Of a stretch of DNA of 64,000 nucleotides, positions 1 to 7,315 are shown piece after piece (position 1 is the first letter of the stretch; each line of letters starts with the position of its first letter). A program made the position numbers and the translations under genes. The stretch covers positions 1,426,001 to 1,490,000 of the forward strand of contig CP197396.1 of NCBI GenBank assembly GCA_052161885.1. Direction: 5' to 3'. A model generated the notes under the pieces. It was not told where the DNA came from and ran no database searches. It saw nothing but the letters and a program-made list of their open reading frames with translations. This stretch comes from QKTW01 sp052161885 (GTDB lineage Bacteria > Bacteroidota > Bacteroidia > Chitinophagales > Chitinophagaceae).

Positions 1-69
1 AAAATACCGGCATGCACTCAGACATTATCTCCTTAAACCTGAAATTTAAATAAAGAGCTTTTTACAAAA

Positions 70-104
70 AGTAAAAGCTGCGCCACGCCGATGCGGCTTT
101 TACT
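70..104 (-). terminator. Rho-independent terminator of the glycosyltransferase gene
   Basis: Inverted arms AGTAAAAGC (70-78) and GCTTTTACT (96-104) enclose a GC-rich loop. Read on the minus strand the hairpin is followed by TTTTTGTAAAAAG. It lies 32 nt past the stop codon of the glycosyltransferase gene. Bases 1-69 show nothing else I can support. Confidence 0.6.
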
Positions 105-135
105 GTTTCCATATATGAAACGCCCATGCTCATTT

Positions 136-861
136 TTAAGCGGGTGCCATTTCATTCTGCAACCTTTTCCGGATTTTATAAACATTATAAAACTCACGTG
201 GCAGGTGTCTTATACGTGCCTTGCTCCTTTCGTCGTTAACCCAGGTTACGGGTACTTCGGCTGTTCTAAGCCGCATCCGTCGGGCAAGAGCAAGCACCTC
301 CAGGTCAAACGACCAGCCATTTACCATACAGGGTGGAAAAATTTGCCGGACAGCATCTGCGCTAAATGCCTTAAAACCACAATGAGGGTCTGCAATTCCG
401 GGTAATATTAATTTCTGTACAAACCAGTTTACCAGGCGACTCCACGCCACCCGCATACCAGGCTGGGCTTTCACCACATCAGAATCGTGCAGATACCGCG
501 AACCAATTACAATATCAGCTTTATCTTCCAATATGGGTTGCAGAAGCTTATCCAGCTGCCATACCGGCGTAGAACCGTCCGCGTCAGAAAACATACAAAT
601 CTGACCTTCAGCCGCCAGCATACCCTGCCGTACCGCACATCCCTTTCCTCTATTCTCCCGGAGAGAAATAATCTCCACAGAAAACATCTGATGTTTTAGC
701 GCCGAAACTTTTTCTACTGTTTTATCCGAAGAGCCATCATCAACCACGATGATCTCAAAGGCGATATTTTTTGCCGACAGAAATGTATTGAACTGTTGAA
801 TAGTGGGTATTATCCTGTCTTCCTCGTTATAAGCCGGAATAACTACGCTGAGTTGCATCAT
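136..861 (-). CDS. Glycosyltransferase family 2 (DPM1/dolichyl-phosphate glucosyltransferase-like)
   Basis: 241 residues with the GT-A fold markers of GT2: VSxVIPAYNEE-type start (residues 5-14), VVDDGSSD (39-46), a metal-binding D93-x-D95 in FSDADGS, and a C-terminal GWSFDLEVL stretch typical of the polyprenyl-phosphate glycosyltransferase branch. There is no C-terminal membrane segment, so it is the short soluble or peripheral form. It would transfer a sugar from a nucleotide donor to a lipid or glycan acceptor; the acceptor cannot be read from the sequence. The first ATG overlaps the upstream radical SAM stop as ATGA, so the two genes are probably translationally coupled. A second ATG follows directly and could be the true start. 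Confidence 0.85.
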   Translation of the reverse strand: MMQLSVVIPAYNEEDRIIPTIQQFNTFLSAKNIAFEIIVVDDGSSDKTVEKVSALKHQMFSVEIISLRENRGKGCAVRQGMLAAEGQICMFSDADGSTPVWQLDKLLQPILEDKADIVIGSRYLHDSDVVKAQPGMRVAWSRLVNWFVQKLILPGIADPHCGFKAFSADAVRQIFPPCMVNGWSFDLEVLALARRMRLRTAEVPVTWVNDERSKARIRHLPREFYNVYKIRKRLQNEMAPA

Positions 862-1823
862 GATATTGCATTTTGGCTACGGAAATGATCCAGTCGGCTG
901 CCCAGGTGAGCATAGGCAATAGGACACCTGGCCGTACAGCTTTTAGGACAGTTATAATGCTGCCGGATGTCTGCAACGGTATAATCTTCCAGCTTCTTGC
1001 CCGGCGCTCCTGTTTTAGGCTGGCAAAGGTGTATGAGGCCATCCGGGTCTATCTCAAAATGCCTTGCACCGGCGCGGCATTTCCAGTTAATATCTTCACC
1101 ACGTGCCAGCGGCATCTGGAAACGGTCGTTAAGCATTCTCGGCAACCGGCTCTTTATCTTCCGGATGTTTTCATACACCTGTCTTGCTTCATTGCTCAAA
1201 GGCAAAGCCTGTCCTGTCGCATCACGCATGAGTGAGCATTGAAAAATAAATCCGTATGAAACAACGGCTTTGGCAACAGCTTCAGCCTCATGCGGATTAG
1301 CAGAACCGAGTACACCGTTGATGCGCACTACAAACCGTGCATGCTCTTTCAGCAACTCCAGCTTGGGCAGCAACCGTTTCAGGCTCTTCTGCGTAACATC
1401 ATTGTCCTCCAGGCTGTCACAACTGATCTGCATACCGAACAGGCCGGCGTCATTGAGTTTCTGGATTAACGGGAGCTTCAATACATGTCCATTTGAATTG
1501 ATCATAGGCACCATGCCCTGCTCCGCAACGTATCTCACCAGTTCAGCTATCTGCGGATGCAGCAGCGGTTCGCCGCCGTTAAGGGTTACAAACACAGCTT
1601 TAAGCCGTTTCAGCTCGTCTATTCTTTGCTTCAACACATCCAGCGGTATCGGTTTGGAAACCTTGTCGTATTCGTAACAGTAGCCGCAGGACAGGTTACA
1701 TCTCCGGGTTACAACAATCTGGGCCAATACAGGTCTGTCTTTGTCTACCGCGGCTTTCGCGAGAAGCCACAATACTCTGACGCGGGAAATTTTTATCGGG
1801 TCTTTTACGACGTCTGTATTCAT
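858..1823 (-). CDS. Radical SAM/SPASM-like protein
   Basis: 321 residues. The radical SAM signature C42-x3-C46-x2-C49 (RRCNLSCGYC) binds the SAM-cleaving 4Fe-4S cluster, followed by the GGEP motif (LNGGEPLLHP). The C-terminal third has more cysteines (KCRAGARHF, LCQP, CPKSCTARC), as expected for an auxiliary SPASM-like cluster. The family includes peptide-modifying enzymes and enzymes modifying small molecules or lipids; the substrate here is unknown. Its 4-nt overlap with a polyprenyl-phosphate-type glycosyltransferase suggests a joint role in making or decorating a lipid or glycan. No precursor peptide gene was seen next to it. Confidence 0.82.
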   Translation of the reverse strand: MNTDVVKDPIKISRVRVLWLLAKAAVDKDRPVLAQIVVTRRCNLSCGYCYEYDKVSKPIPLDVLKQRIDELKRLKAVFVTLNGGEPLLHPQIAELVRYVAEQGMVPMINSNGHVLKLPLIQKLNDAGLFGMQISCDSLEDNDVTQKSLKRLLPKLELLKEHARFVVRINGVLGSANPHEAEAVAKAVVSYGFIFQCSLMRDATGQALPLSNEARQVYENIRKIKSRLPRMLNDRFQMPLARGEDINWKCRAGARHFEIDPDGLIHLCQPKTGAPGKKLEDYTVADIRQHYNCPKSCTARCPIAYAHLGSRLDHFRSQNAIS

Positions 1824-1984
1824 CGTTCATTGGAATGGTTGCACCAAGGTAGGCACAACGACAATGCAGTAAAGGCGATTTAAAACAACATTAACTTAAT
1901 AAAAAGATAAGATGAAGAGCCCGGCATAGAATGATTTTAACCCGGAAAGAGGAGAACCTAACGAAATAATTTTTATTTTTTTAT

Positions 1985-2020
1985 TACTAATCATTTAGTA
2001 GCTTTACTAAACAATTAGTA
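1985..2020. promoter_or_regulatory. Two tandem BlaI/MecI-type operator dyads
   Basis: TACTAATCATTTAGTA (1985-2000) and TACTAAACAATTAGTA (2005-2020) are two perfect inverted repeats with six-base arms TACTAA/TTAGTA and four-base spacers. Their centres are 20 nt apart, about two helical turns. They end 3 nt before the ATG of the BlaI-type repressor, so a bound repressor would block transcription or its own ribosome site. Known BlaI/MecI repressors bind dyads built on TACA/TGTA; the TACTA/TAGTA version here is an inference from position and symmetry. Confidence 0.8.
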
Positions 2021-2023
2021 GAA

Positions 2024-2407
2024 ATGCCCAAGAAAAAGACTGAACTGCCGCAACTCACCAAAGCTGAAGAACGTATCATGAATGTGCTCTGGCAACATGA
2101 AGCAGCATTTGTACGTGATATCATTGGTGGAATGCCTGAACCAAAACCACATGCCAACACCGTAAACACTATCCTGAAAATACTGGCAGACAAAGGATTT
2201 GTAGCTACAGAGTCTATCGGGAATGCCAACCAGTTCCGGCCGCTTATTTCCAAAAAAGATTACAGCAGCCGCACCATTACACAGGTAGTAAAAAGCTATT
2301 TCAACGGTTCTTTTGCAGACATGGTTTCCTTCTTTGTGGCCGACAAGAACTTAGATATCGATGAACTGGAAAGCGTCCTTCAATCTCTTAAGAAGAAAAA
2401 AAAATAA
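2024..2407 (+). CDS. BlaI/MecI/CopY-family transcriptional repressor
   Basis: 127 residues. The N-terminal winged helix (LTKAEERIMNVLWQ, then HANTVNTILKILADKGFV) is the DNA-binding domain of the penicillinase-repressor family. The rest (KKDYSSRTITQVVKSYFNGSFADMVSFFV) is the dimerisation part that contains the protease-sensitive site in studied BlaI proteins. It is followed 3 nt later by an M56 peptidase, the usual sensor partner. Two operator dyads lie directly upstream, so autoregulation is likely. No beta-lactamase gene is in the window, so the regulated stress need not be a beta-lactam. Confidence 0.92.
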   Translation: MPKKKTELPQLTKAEERIMNVLWQHEAAFVRDIIGGMPEPKPHANTVNTILKILADKGFVATESIGNANQFRPLISKKDYSSRTITQVVKSYFNGSFADMVSFFVADKNLDIDELESVLQSLKKKKK

Positions 2408-2410
2408 GTT

Positions 2411-3700
2411 ATGGTTTTCCTTCTCTATCTCGTCCAGGCAAGTCTTTACGCAGCCATCATGTGGTGCATTTACTTCATCATATGGCGCAACACATCTTTA
2501 CACACCTACAGCCGGATGTACCTGCTTGCAGGACTGGTGCTTCCCGCCGTACTCCCTTTTATCCGTATTCCCGTTGCAGCACATACCGCAGCCGTCAGTT
2601 ATAGCGCTGTACTGCCGGAAATACGCATCAGTACTGCTACGCAGATACAACAAGCAGGTACATTTTCATTACCGGTTCTGCTGGTATGGTTATACGCCGC
2701 AGGATGCACTTTACTGGCAGCATTGTATATCCGTACTTATATCCGGATTAATAAAAAGCTGAAGCACGGAAACCCTGTAAAATATGACGACTACACTATT
2801 ATTACCGGAACCGCAATAGGGCCGGGCACTATTGGCAGGAAGATATTTTTCCCCGCTGAACAGACAGACAATATAATAGTGCAGCACGAACTGGCACATA
2901 TACGTTCGGGACACCGGTTTGATGTATTGCTGCTGCAAATACTTCATATATTCTTCTGGATATCGCCGGCACACTGGCTCCTGGGCAAGGAACTGAAAAT
3001 GGTTCACGAATTTGAAGCAGATCTGGCAGCGAGTGAAAATATTGACATGGCAGCATATGCCTCCCTCCTGCTTTCCCAAAGCTTCGGTACACCACATTCA
3101 TTTACAACAGCACATTCCTTCTTTCATCATTCCCTAAAACGCCGTATTATGATGTTGCAAAAAACAAAAAGAACCAAAAGAATTGTCCTTCTGTCCGTGT
3201 CGCTCACCCTTACTGCCGGCCTTATAGGCATGGCCCTGCTGGCACAGGCAAAAAGAACAGGTAATAAAACACCTGCGACACCGGTGTATGCCGAAGCTGC
3301 AGCTAACTACACCCGCATAGCTTTGAATACGCCGAGGCCGGGAGAAGTTAAAATCTTGGACGATGGCAGCATCGTGTTTAAAACAGTGGAGCAGATGCCG
3401 CAATTCAAAGGAAATATGTATGGCTGGCTATCTAAAAACCTGCACTATCCGGATGTCTCACGTGTGCGTAAAGAATGGGGAGAAGCCGTTGTACAATTTA
3501 CTGTTGATGAAAACGGCCAGGTTACAAAACCCAGGCTGCAGCGCTCCTCCGGCTATTGGCGGCTGGATAACGAAGCGATACGTGTAATAAGCTGTATGCC
3601 TGCCTGGAAGCCTGGTATACAAAAAGGAAAACCGGCAGCCGTGTTCTACACCTTGCCTGTTTCTTTCAGCCTGGATGGCAAAGCGCAAACGGGATGCTGA
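2411..3700 (+). CDS. BlaR1-like M56 membrane peptidase with TonB C-terminal domain
   Basis: 429 residues. Membrane helices occur near residues 3-24, 35-52, 86-110 and 258-278. The cytoplasmic zinc-protease core has H159-E-L-A-H163 and a downstream HEFEADLAA helix, as in the M56/BlaR1 family. The periplasmic C-terminus (about residues 325-425: VEQMPQFKG, then YPDVSR and AVVQFTVDENGQV) is a TonB C-terminal fold in the place where BlaR1 has its penicillin-sensing domain. It is expected to cleave the BlaI-like repressor encoded 3 nt upstream. The signal sensed is unknown; the fused domain suggests peptidoglycan or a TonB-type partner. Confidence 0.88.
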   Translation: MVFLLYLVQASLYAAIMWCIYFIIWRNTSLHTYSRMYLLAGLVLPAVLPFIRIPVAAHTAAVSYSAVLPEIRISTATQIQQAGTFSLPVLLVWLYAAGCTLLAALYIRTYIRINKKLKHGNPVKYDDYTIITGTAIGPGTIGRKIFFPAEQTDNIIVQHELAHIRSGHRFDVLLLQILHIFFWISPAHWLLGKELKMVHEFEADLAASENIDMAAYASLLLSQSFGTPHSFTTAHSFFHHSLKRRIMMLQKTKRTKRIVLLSVSLTLTAGLIGMALLAQAKRTGNKTPATPVYAEAAANYTRIALNTPRPGEVKILDDGSIVFKTVEQMPQFKGNMYGWLSKNLHYPDVSRVRKEWGEAVVQFTVDENGQVTKPRLQRSSGYWRLDNEAIRVISCMPAWKPGIQKGKPAAVFYTLPVSFSLDGKAQTGC

Positions 3701-3826
3701 CAGCCGCTGTCCCGCACTAAAAAATGATATTTCTAACAGAAATGCATCATATCATCACAGGTTTACTATAGAAAATCTAAACGATGATACTAAAGGCAGG
3801 ATAACGATTATTAAGATCAAAAAAAC

Positions 3827-3854
3827 AAGCGATTGCAGCATGCTGCAATCGCTT
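3827..3854. terminator. 28-nt perfect palindrome, shared terminator between convergent genes
   Basis: AAGCGATTGCAGCA and its exact reverse complement abut with no loop. On the minus strand the stem is followed by GTTTTTTTGATC, a good Rho-independent terminator for the sulfatase gene ending at 3881. The M56 gene ends upstream on the other strand, so the element may serve both. Confidence 0.75.
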
Positions 3855-3880
3855 ATCATTTGTATAAATCAGTTACAAAG

Positions 3881-5431
3881 CTACAACTCAAGCGGAATAA
3901 CCTTTTTACCTTTTGGTCTTGCCGTATCATTCTGTGCCCTTATGAGCAATTTGTCGTGCTCCAGTTCTTTCAGTTGTTGTTCCAGCTCTTCCCGTATTTT
4001 TTTGTATGCCGGGTCATAAGCCAGATTTACGGCCTCAAGCGGATCAGCCTTGAGATTATATAATTCGTATTGATTGGCATAAGAGCCCATAGCATCAAAA
4101 TAGTAATCGTATTTCCATTCTTCTGTCCGGATGCAGCGGATACGGTTGGCCGCATTTACAGCCGACCATTTACTGTTAGAGCCCGCTTTGGTATCATCAA
4201 ATGTAAAAAGTATGCTGCTTTGCACAGGCTTGCCATCTGCAATAACCGGCAACAGGCTTGTACCGGCAAGGCCTGTTGGCGGATCCTGTACATTTGCGAT
4301 GTCCATGAGCGTTGGCATAATGTCCACCAGCGTAGCCAGGGCGGCAGAGCTTCGTGGCACTTCGCTATCAAATAATACAGGGTTGGAAAATACCATAGGT
4401 ACTTTAATAGCCTCTTCATAAGCCACAAACGTCTTTTGCCTGAGCCCGCCATGCGCAAGCCCCATTTCACCATGATCTGATGTTTGTATCACAATTGCTT
4501 TATCGGCCAGCCTCCCCTCCTCTGTTTCACGGTATAATTCCTCTATAAACTTACCGATCTCTTTGTCCACAAGCGTTTGCAGATAAGCATAAAAATTGAC
4601 GTAATTCAGTTTTTGCTCATCATTGGTCAACGGTCCCAGCAAGCCTGCCATACCCAGCAGGATAAGCTCCTGGGCCAGCGGTTTTTTACTTTTCAGCAGG
4701 TTTTCATTTACTGTTGCCGGCAGGCGGATGTCCCTGCTCTCCCAGGTGGAAGGATGATACCCATAAGTACCTGCAGTATTGGGATAAGCCAATACATCAT
4801 GCGGGTTTACCAGCGAGAGAATAAGACAGTATGGCTTGTGATCGCCAGATGCGCGACGGAGCCTTACCTGTTTTAGATACGCTATGGCCTGCGCTACATA
4901 CTTTGCATCATGGTTGGCATATCCGCCGCCAAAATTCAAAGGGTTTACATCCTCACCGGCATCCGGAGCCTGCCAGCCCATAGCGCCGAAGAGTGCAATG
5001 TCTGAAGCGGTAAGCTCATCGTAGTTTGTGGTGGTTCCGGTGCCTGCAGCACCTTTGCTCATATGCCATTTACCTCTGTACTGCACATCATACCCTGCAG
5101 CCCACAGTGTATTCATAATGTTGGGCATAGTGTTGCTCAATGTAGGTTCGGCAGGAGACAGCAGGCCGCCGATCGTCAGTGTCTGGCTGACACCGTGGAT
5201 AGCAGGGTAAGTGCCGGAGAACAATGTAGCACGGCTCGGCGAGCACATGCAGGTATTGCAGAATGCCTTGTTGAATGTAAAACCATTCTTTTTCAGAAAA
5301 GTGAGGCTGGGCATGTTGCGCTCTTCCCAATCCGACGGGTAATTTTCTGTTGGCGTAGTCTGCTCATCTGTAATAATGAGGACGATGTCGGGTTGTTTCC
5401 CGAGCTGCCCAAGCTTTTGTTTGAAGCTCAT
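3881..5431 (-). CDS. Sulfatase (Cys-type, formylglycine-dependent), apparently without signal peptide
   Basis: 516 residues of the alkaline-phosphatase/sulfatase superfamily. C63-S-P-S-R67 is the C-x-P-S-R signature whose cysteine is oxidised to formylglycine by a formylglycine-generating enzyme. Metal ligands are suggested by TD22E near the start and by QTSDHGEMG further on. It would hydrolyse a sulfate ester, or a phosphonate/phosphate ester as in related members. Unlike most Bacteroidota sulfatases it starts MSFKQKLGQLGKQPDIVLI with no hydrophobic leader, so it may act in the cytoplasm. No carbohydrate-utilisation locus surrounds it. It stands alone with its own terminator. Confidence 0.88.
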   Translation of the reverse strand: MSFKQKLGQLGKQPDIVLIITDEQTTPTENYPSDWEERNMPSLTFLKKNGFTFNKAFCNTCMCSPSRATLFSGTYPAIHGVSQTLTIGGLLSPAEPTLSNTMPNIMNTLWAAGYDVQYRGKWHMSKGAAGTGTTTNYDELTASDIALFGAMGWQAPDAGEDVNPLNFGGGYANHDAKYVAQAIAYLKQVRLRRASGDHKPYCLILSLVNPHDVLAYPNTAGTYGYHPSTWESRDIRLPATVNENLLKSKKPLAQELILLGMAGLLGPLTNDEQKLNYVNFYAYLQTLVDKEIGKFIEELYRETEEGRLADKAIVIQTSDHGEMGLAHGGLRQKTFVAYEEAIKVPMVFSNPVLFDSEVPRSSAALATLVDIMPTLMDIANVQDPPTGLAGTSLLPVIADGKPVQSSILFTFDDTKAGSNSKWSAVNAANRIRCIRTEEWKYDYYFDAMGSYANQYELYNLKADPLEAVNLAYDPAYKKIREELEQQLKELEHDKLLIRAQNDTARPKGKKVIPLEL

Positions 5432-5784
5432 AGCAATTGTTTTTATGGTGATAAAAAAGAAAATGGGTTCAGGCCTGCAAAAAAGTTCTGCCGCCTCTTC
5501 AGCTAAGCTAATAATATTTTGCCCTTTGCAGAAAGAAATACAGCCCGTTAATCAAATAAAATATTTCACATACAAATCCTTTTACGTTTAAAAACTTGTA
5601 CATCTGTATTTCTCCCCCGGCAAAGAGTAATCCCGAATCCTTTATAGACCTGCATTGCGGATCAGCATACCACACCGACAGATGCAATGCGCCCAGGAGG
5701 ATCGAAAAACTGCAGTATATTGCCTGAACAATCCTGCAGCAAAACTGTTGCAGGAGAAACAGAGACCAATCTTCAAAAACGACT
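5432..5784. other. Divergent intergenic region (353 nt)
   Basis: This gap separates the minus-strand sulfatase from the plus-strand alkyltransferase-like gene and should hold both promoters. The part next to the sulfatase is AT-rich (5500-5600). I see no clear TTTG/TAnnTTTG pair, dyad or repeat, and no open frame that looks like a gene. Confidence 0.4.
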
Positions 5785-6117
5785 ATGGAAAAGGCACCTG
5801 ATACCGAAGCTATTTATAAGGGCATTTTTGATATCGTTCGCAGCATACCCAAAGGCCGCGTTACCAGTTACGGAGCTATTGCGAAAGCAATGGGATTAAA
5901 ATCCGGCGCACGGATGGTAGGCCGCGCTATGGGCTATACTACAGGCGTAAAGCCTGCGGTACCCGTGCAAAGAGTAGTAAACAGCTCGGGTGTGCTGAGC
6001 GGTGATGATGGCTACAGGCAAAAGAAACTGGAACAGGAAGGCATTACAGTAAAATCAGGAAGAGTTGTGAACTTCAAAAAAATTTTCTGGGACCCAATGA
6101 CTGAACTGGATTTTTAA
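5785..6117 (+). CDS. Alkyltransferase-like (ATL) DNA-damage recognition protein
   Basis: 110 residues matching the DNA-binding domain of O6-methylguanine-DNA methyltransferase (IPKGRVTSYGAIAKAMG with the base-flipping Tyr29, then ARMVGRAMG). The active-site PCHRV of the methyltransferase is PVQRVV here (Pro60-Val61-Gln62-Arg63), so the acceptor cysteine is absent. Such ATL proteins bind O6-alkylguanine and hand it to nucleotide excision repair rather than removing the alkyl group. An AlkA-type glycosylase follows 121 nt downstream on the same strand, a sensible functional neighbour. Confidence 0.88.
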   Translation: MEKAPDTEAIYKGIFDIVRSIPKGRVTSYGAIAKAMGLKSGARMVGRAMGYTTGVKPAVPVQRVVNSSGVLSGDDGYRQKKLEQEGITVKSGRVVNFKKIFWDPMTELDF

Positions 6118-6238
6118 CCGGCTCTGTTATCAGACCTGATAAAATGGTCCGGGGTCCCTGTAAAATCATTACGAAGAAAGCATATATTTTTCAGGCAATT
6201 CCGAAGGCCTGCAAACATTCTAAAAATAATTACCCAAA

Positions 6239-6877
6239 ATGCAACACCTGGATTATCTGAAACAAGACACCGCTCTGTACAGCATTATACAGCATTTTGG
6301 CGCCATTAAACCTCAGATAGAAAAAGATTCATTCCTGCATCTTATACGTACTGTCGCGGGTCAGCAACTAAGCACAAAAGCAGCTGCCAGTATCTTTGAG
6401 AAATTCCTGCGCCTGATGGCTAAACCCACACCACAAAAAGTACTCGCACTGGATGTGGAAGAACTGCGGAGCGTTGGCTACAGCTATAACAAAAGTGCCT
6501 ACATTAAAAATATTGCTCAGTTCTGGATAGATCACAACATCAGCAGTAAGACCTTTGAGAAAATGGCCGATGAAGAGATCATCCTTTGGCTGACGCAGAT
6601 AAAAGGTGTCGGACGCTGGTCGGTAGAAATATTGCTGGCATTTTCACTGGGCAGGAAAAACATATTCTTTGCCGATGATCTTGGCATACAACAAGGAATG
6701 TGCCTGCTCTATGGCTGGGACAGCAAGGACAAAAAAGCCCTTAAAAAGAAGATGCTGGCCAAAGCAGAAACTTATGCCCCTTTTACTACCATTGTGTGCT
6801 TGTATATATGGAAATGGAAAAACAAAATAAAAACAGAAATGGCTGCTGAAAACAGGAAAAATAAAGCCAATAATTAA
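6239..6877 (+). CDS. DNA-3-methyladenine glycosylase II (AlkA-type, HhH-GPD)
   Basis: 212 residues. A helix-hairpin-helix (LTQIKGVGRWSVEILLAF, about residues 118-135) is followed by FFADDLGIQ, whose Asp146/Asp147 pair holds the catalytic aspartate of the AlkA branch. FLHLIRTVAGQQLSTKAA (32-49) is the usual family N-terminal helix. There are no cluster cysteines, as expected for AlkA rather than MutY/Nth. It excises alkylated purines to start base excision repair. The stop codon overlaps the end of a permease remnant on the opposite strand. Confidence 0.92.
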   Translation: MQHLDYLKQDTALYSIIQHFGAIKPQIEKDSFLHLIRTVAGQQLSTKAAASIFEKFLRLMAKPTPQKVLALDVEELRSVGYSYNKSAYIKNIAQFWIDHNISSKTFEKMADEEIILWLTQIKGVGRWSVEILLAFSLGRKNIFFADDLGIQQGMCLLYGWDSKDKKALKKKMLAKAETYAPFTTIVCLYIWKWKNKIKTEMAAENRKNKANN

Positions 6878-7100
6878 TCACGCAGTTGCGGTTTGTATCA
6901 CAGGATAATACGCCACATCACCTCGGCTCCCAGCAAGCCACTGCAAATACAGCCGGCCGGAGCGCATCTCCTCTGTACATCACGCCGGATAAAGCAATGC
7001 TGTAAAACATAACTATGCCGCCTCCAGGCAAAACAATATATCACCGGACTTACTGGTGTATGAAACCTGTGTCTGTACTTTCCCCTTCCCTGCATGAAAA
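6874..7100 (-). pseudogene. Decayed 3' fragment of an APC amino-acid permease
   Basis: This stretch is clearly homologous to the 3' end of the intact permease gene at 9647-10969. Both end with the same GAT-TAA codons. Shared words include AGCATTGCTTTATCCGG, CGGCCGGCTGTATTTGC and TGGCGTATTATCCTG read on the minus strand. The remnant lost one ATA codon, then one base (frameshift near 6928), and a TGG became TGA. Similarity fades around 7100 and the rest of the gene is gone. It lies on the other side of the GH16 gene from the intact copy. Bases 7101-7315 hold only the presumed GH16 promoter. Confidence 0.85.
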
Positions 7101-7315
7101 TACATTTCTGCATATAAAAGGTAGCTGTTCGCTAAATGATATGTGCACACGCAGCATCACTATGTAAATTACTCGCTGCTTAATCTATTGATTCACGTTT
7201 TAAACCCTTACTGCCTATGATTTAGTTCCGAAAAATGACAGGTACTCACCTGGTATTCCTTTACAAGACAGATAACTCACCAGTCAGAAACATAAATTTT
7301 ATCAACCAGTATTTT

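Noticed and set aside
6898..7113. 71-codon minus-strand open frame as a new small gene
   Set aside because: It overlaps the decayed permease remnant and reads mostly in a shifted frame relative to the intact permease.
7235..7315. Longer start for the GH16 protein
   Set aside because: It would put 27 polar residues before a normal signal peptide, so the ATG at 7316 is preferred.
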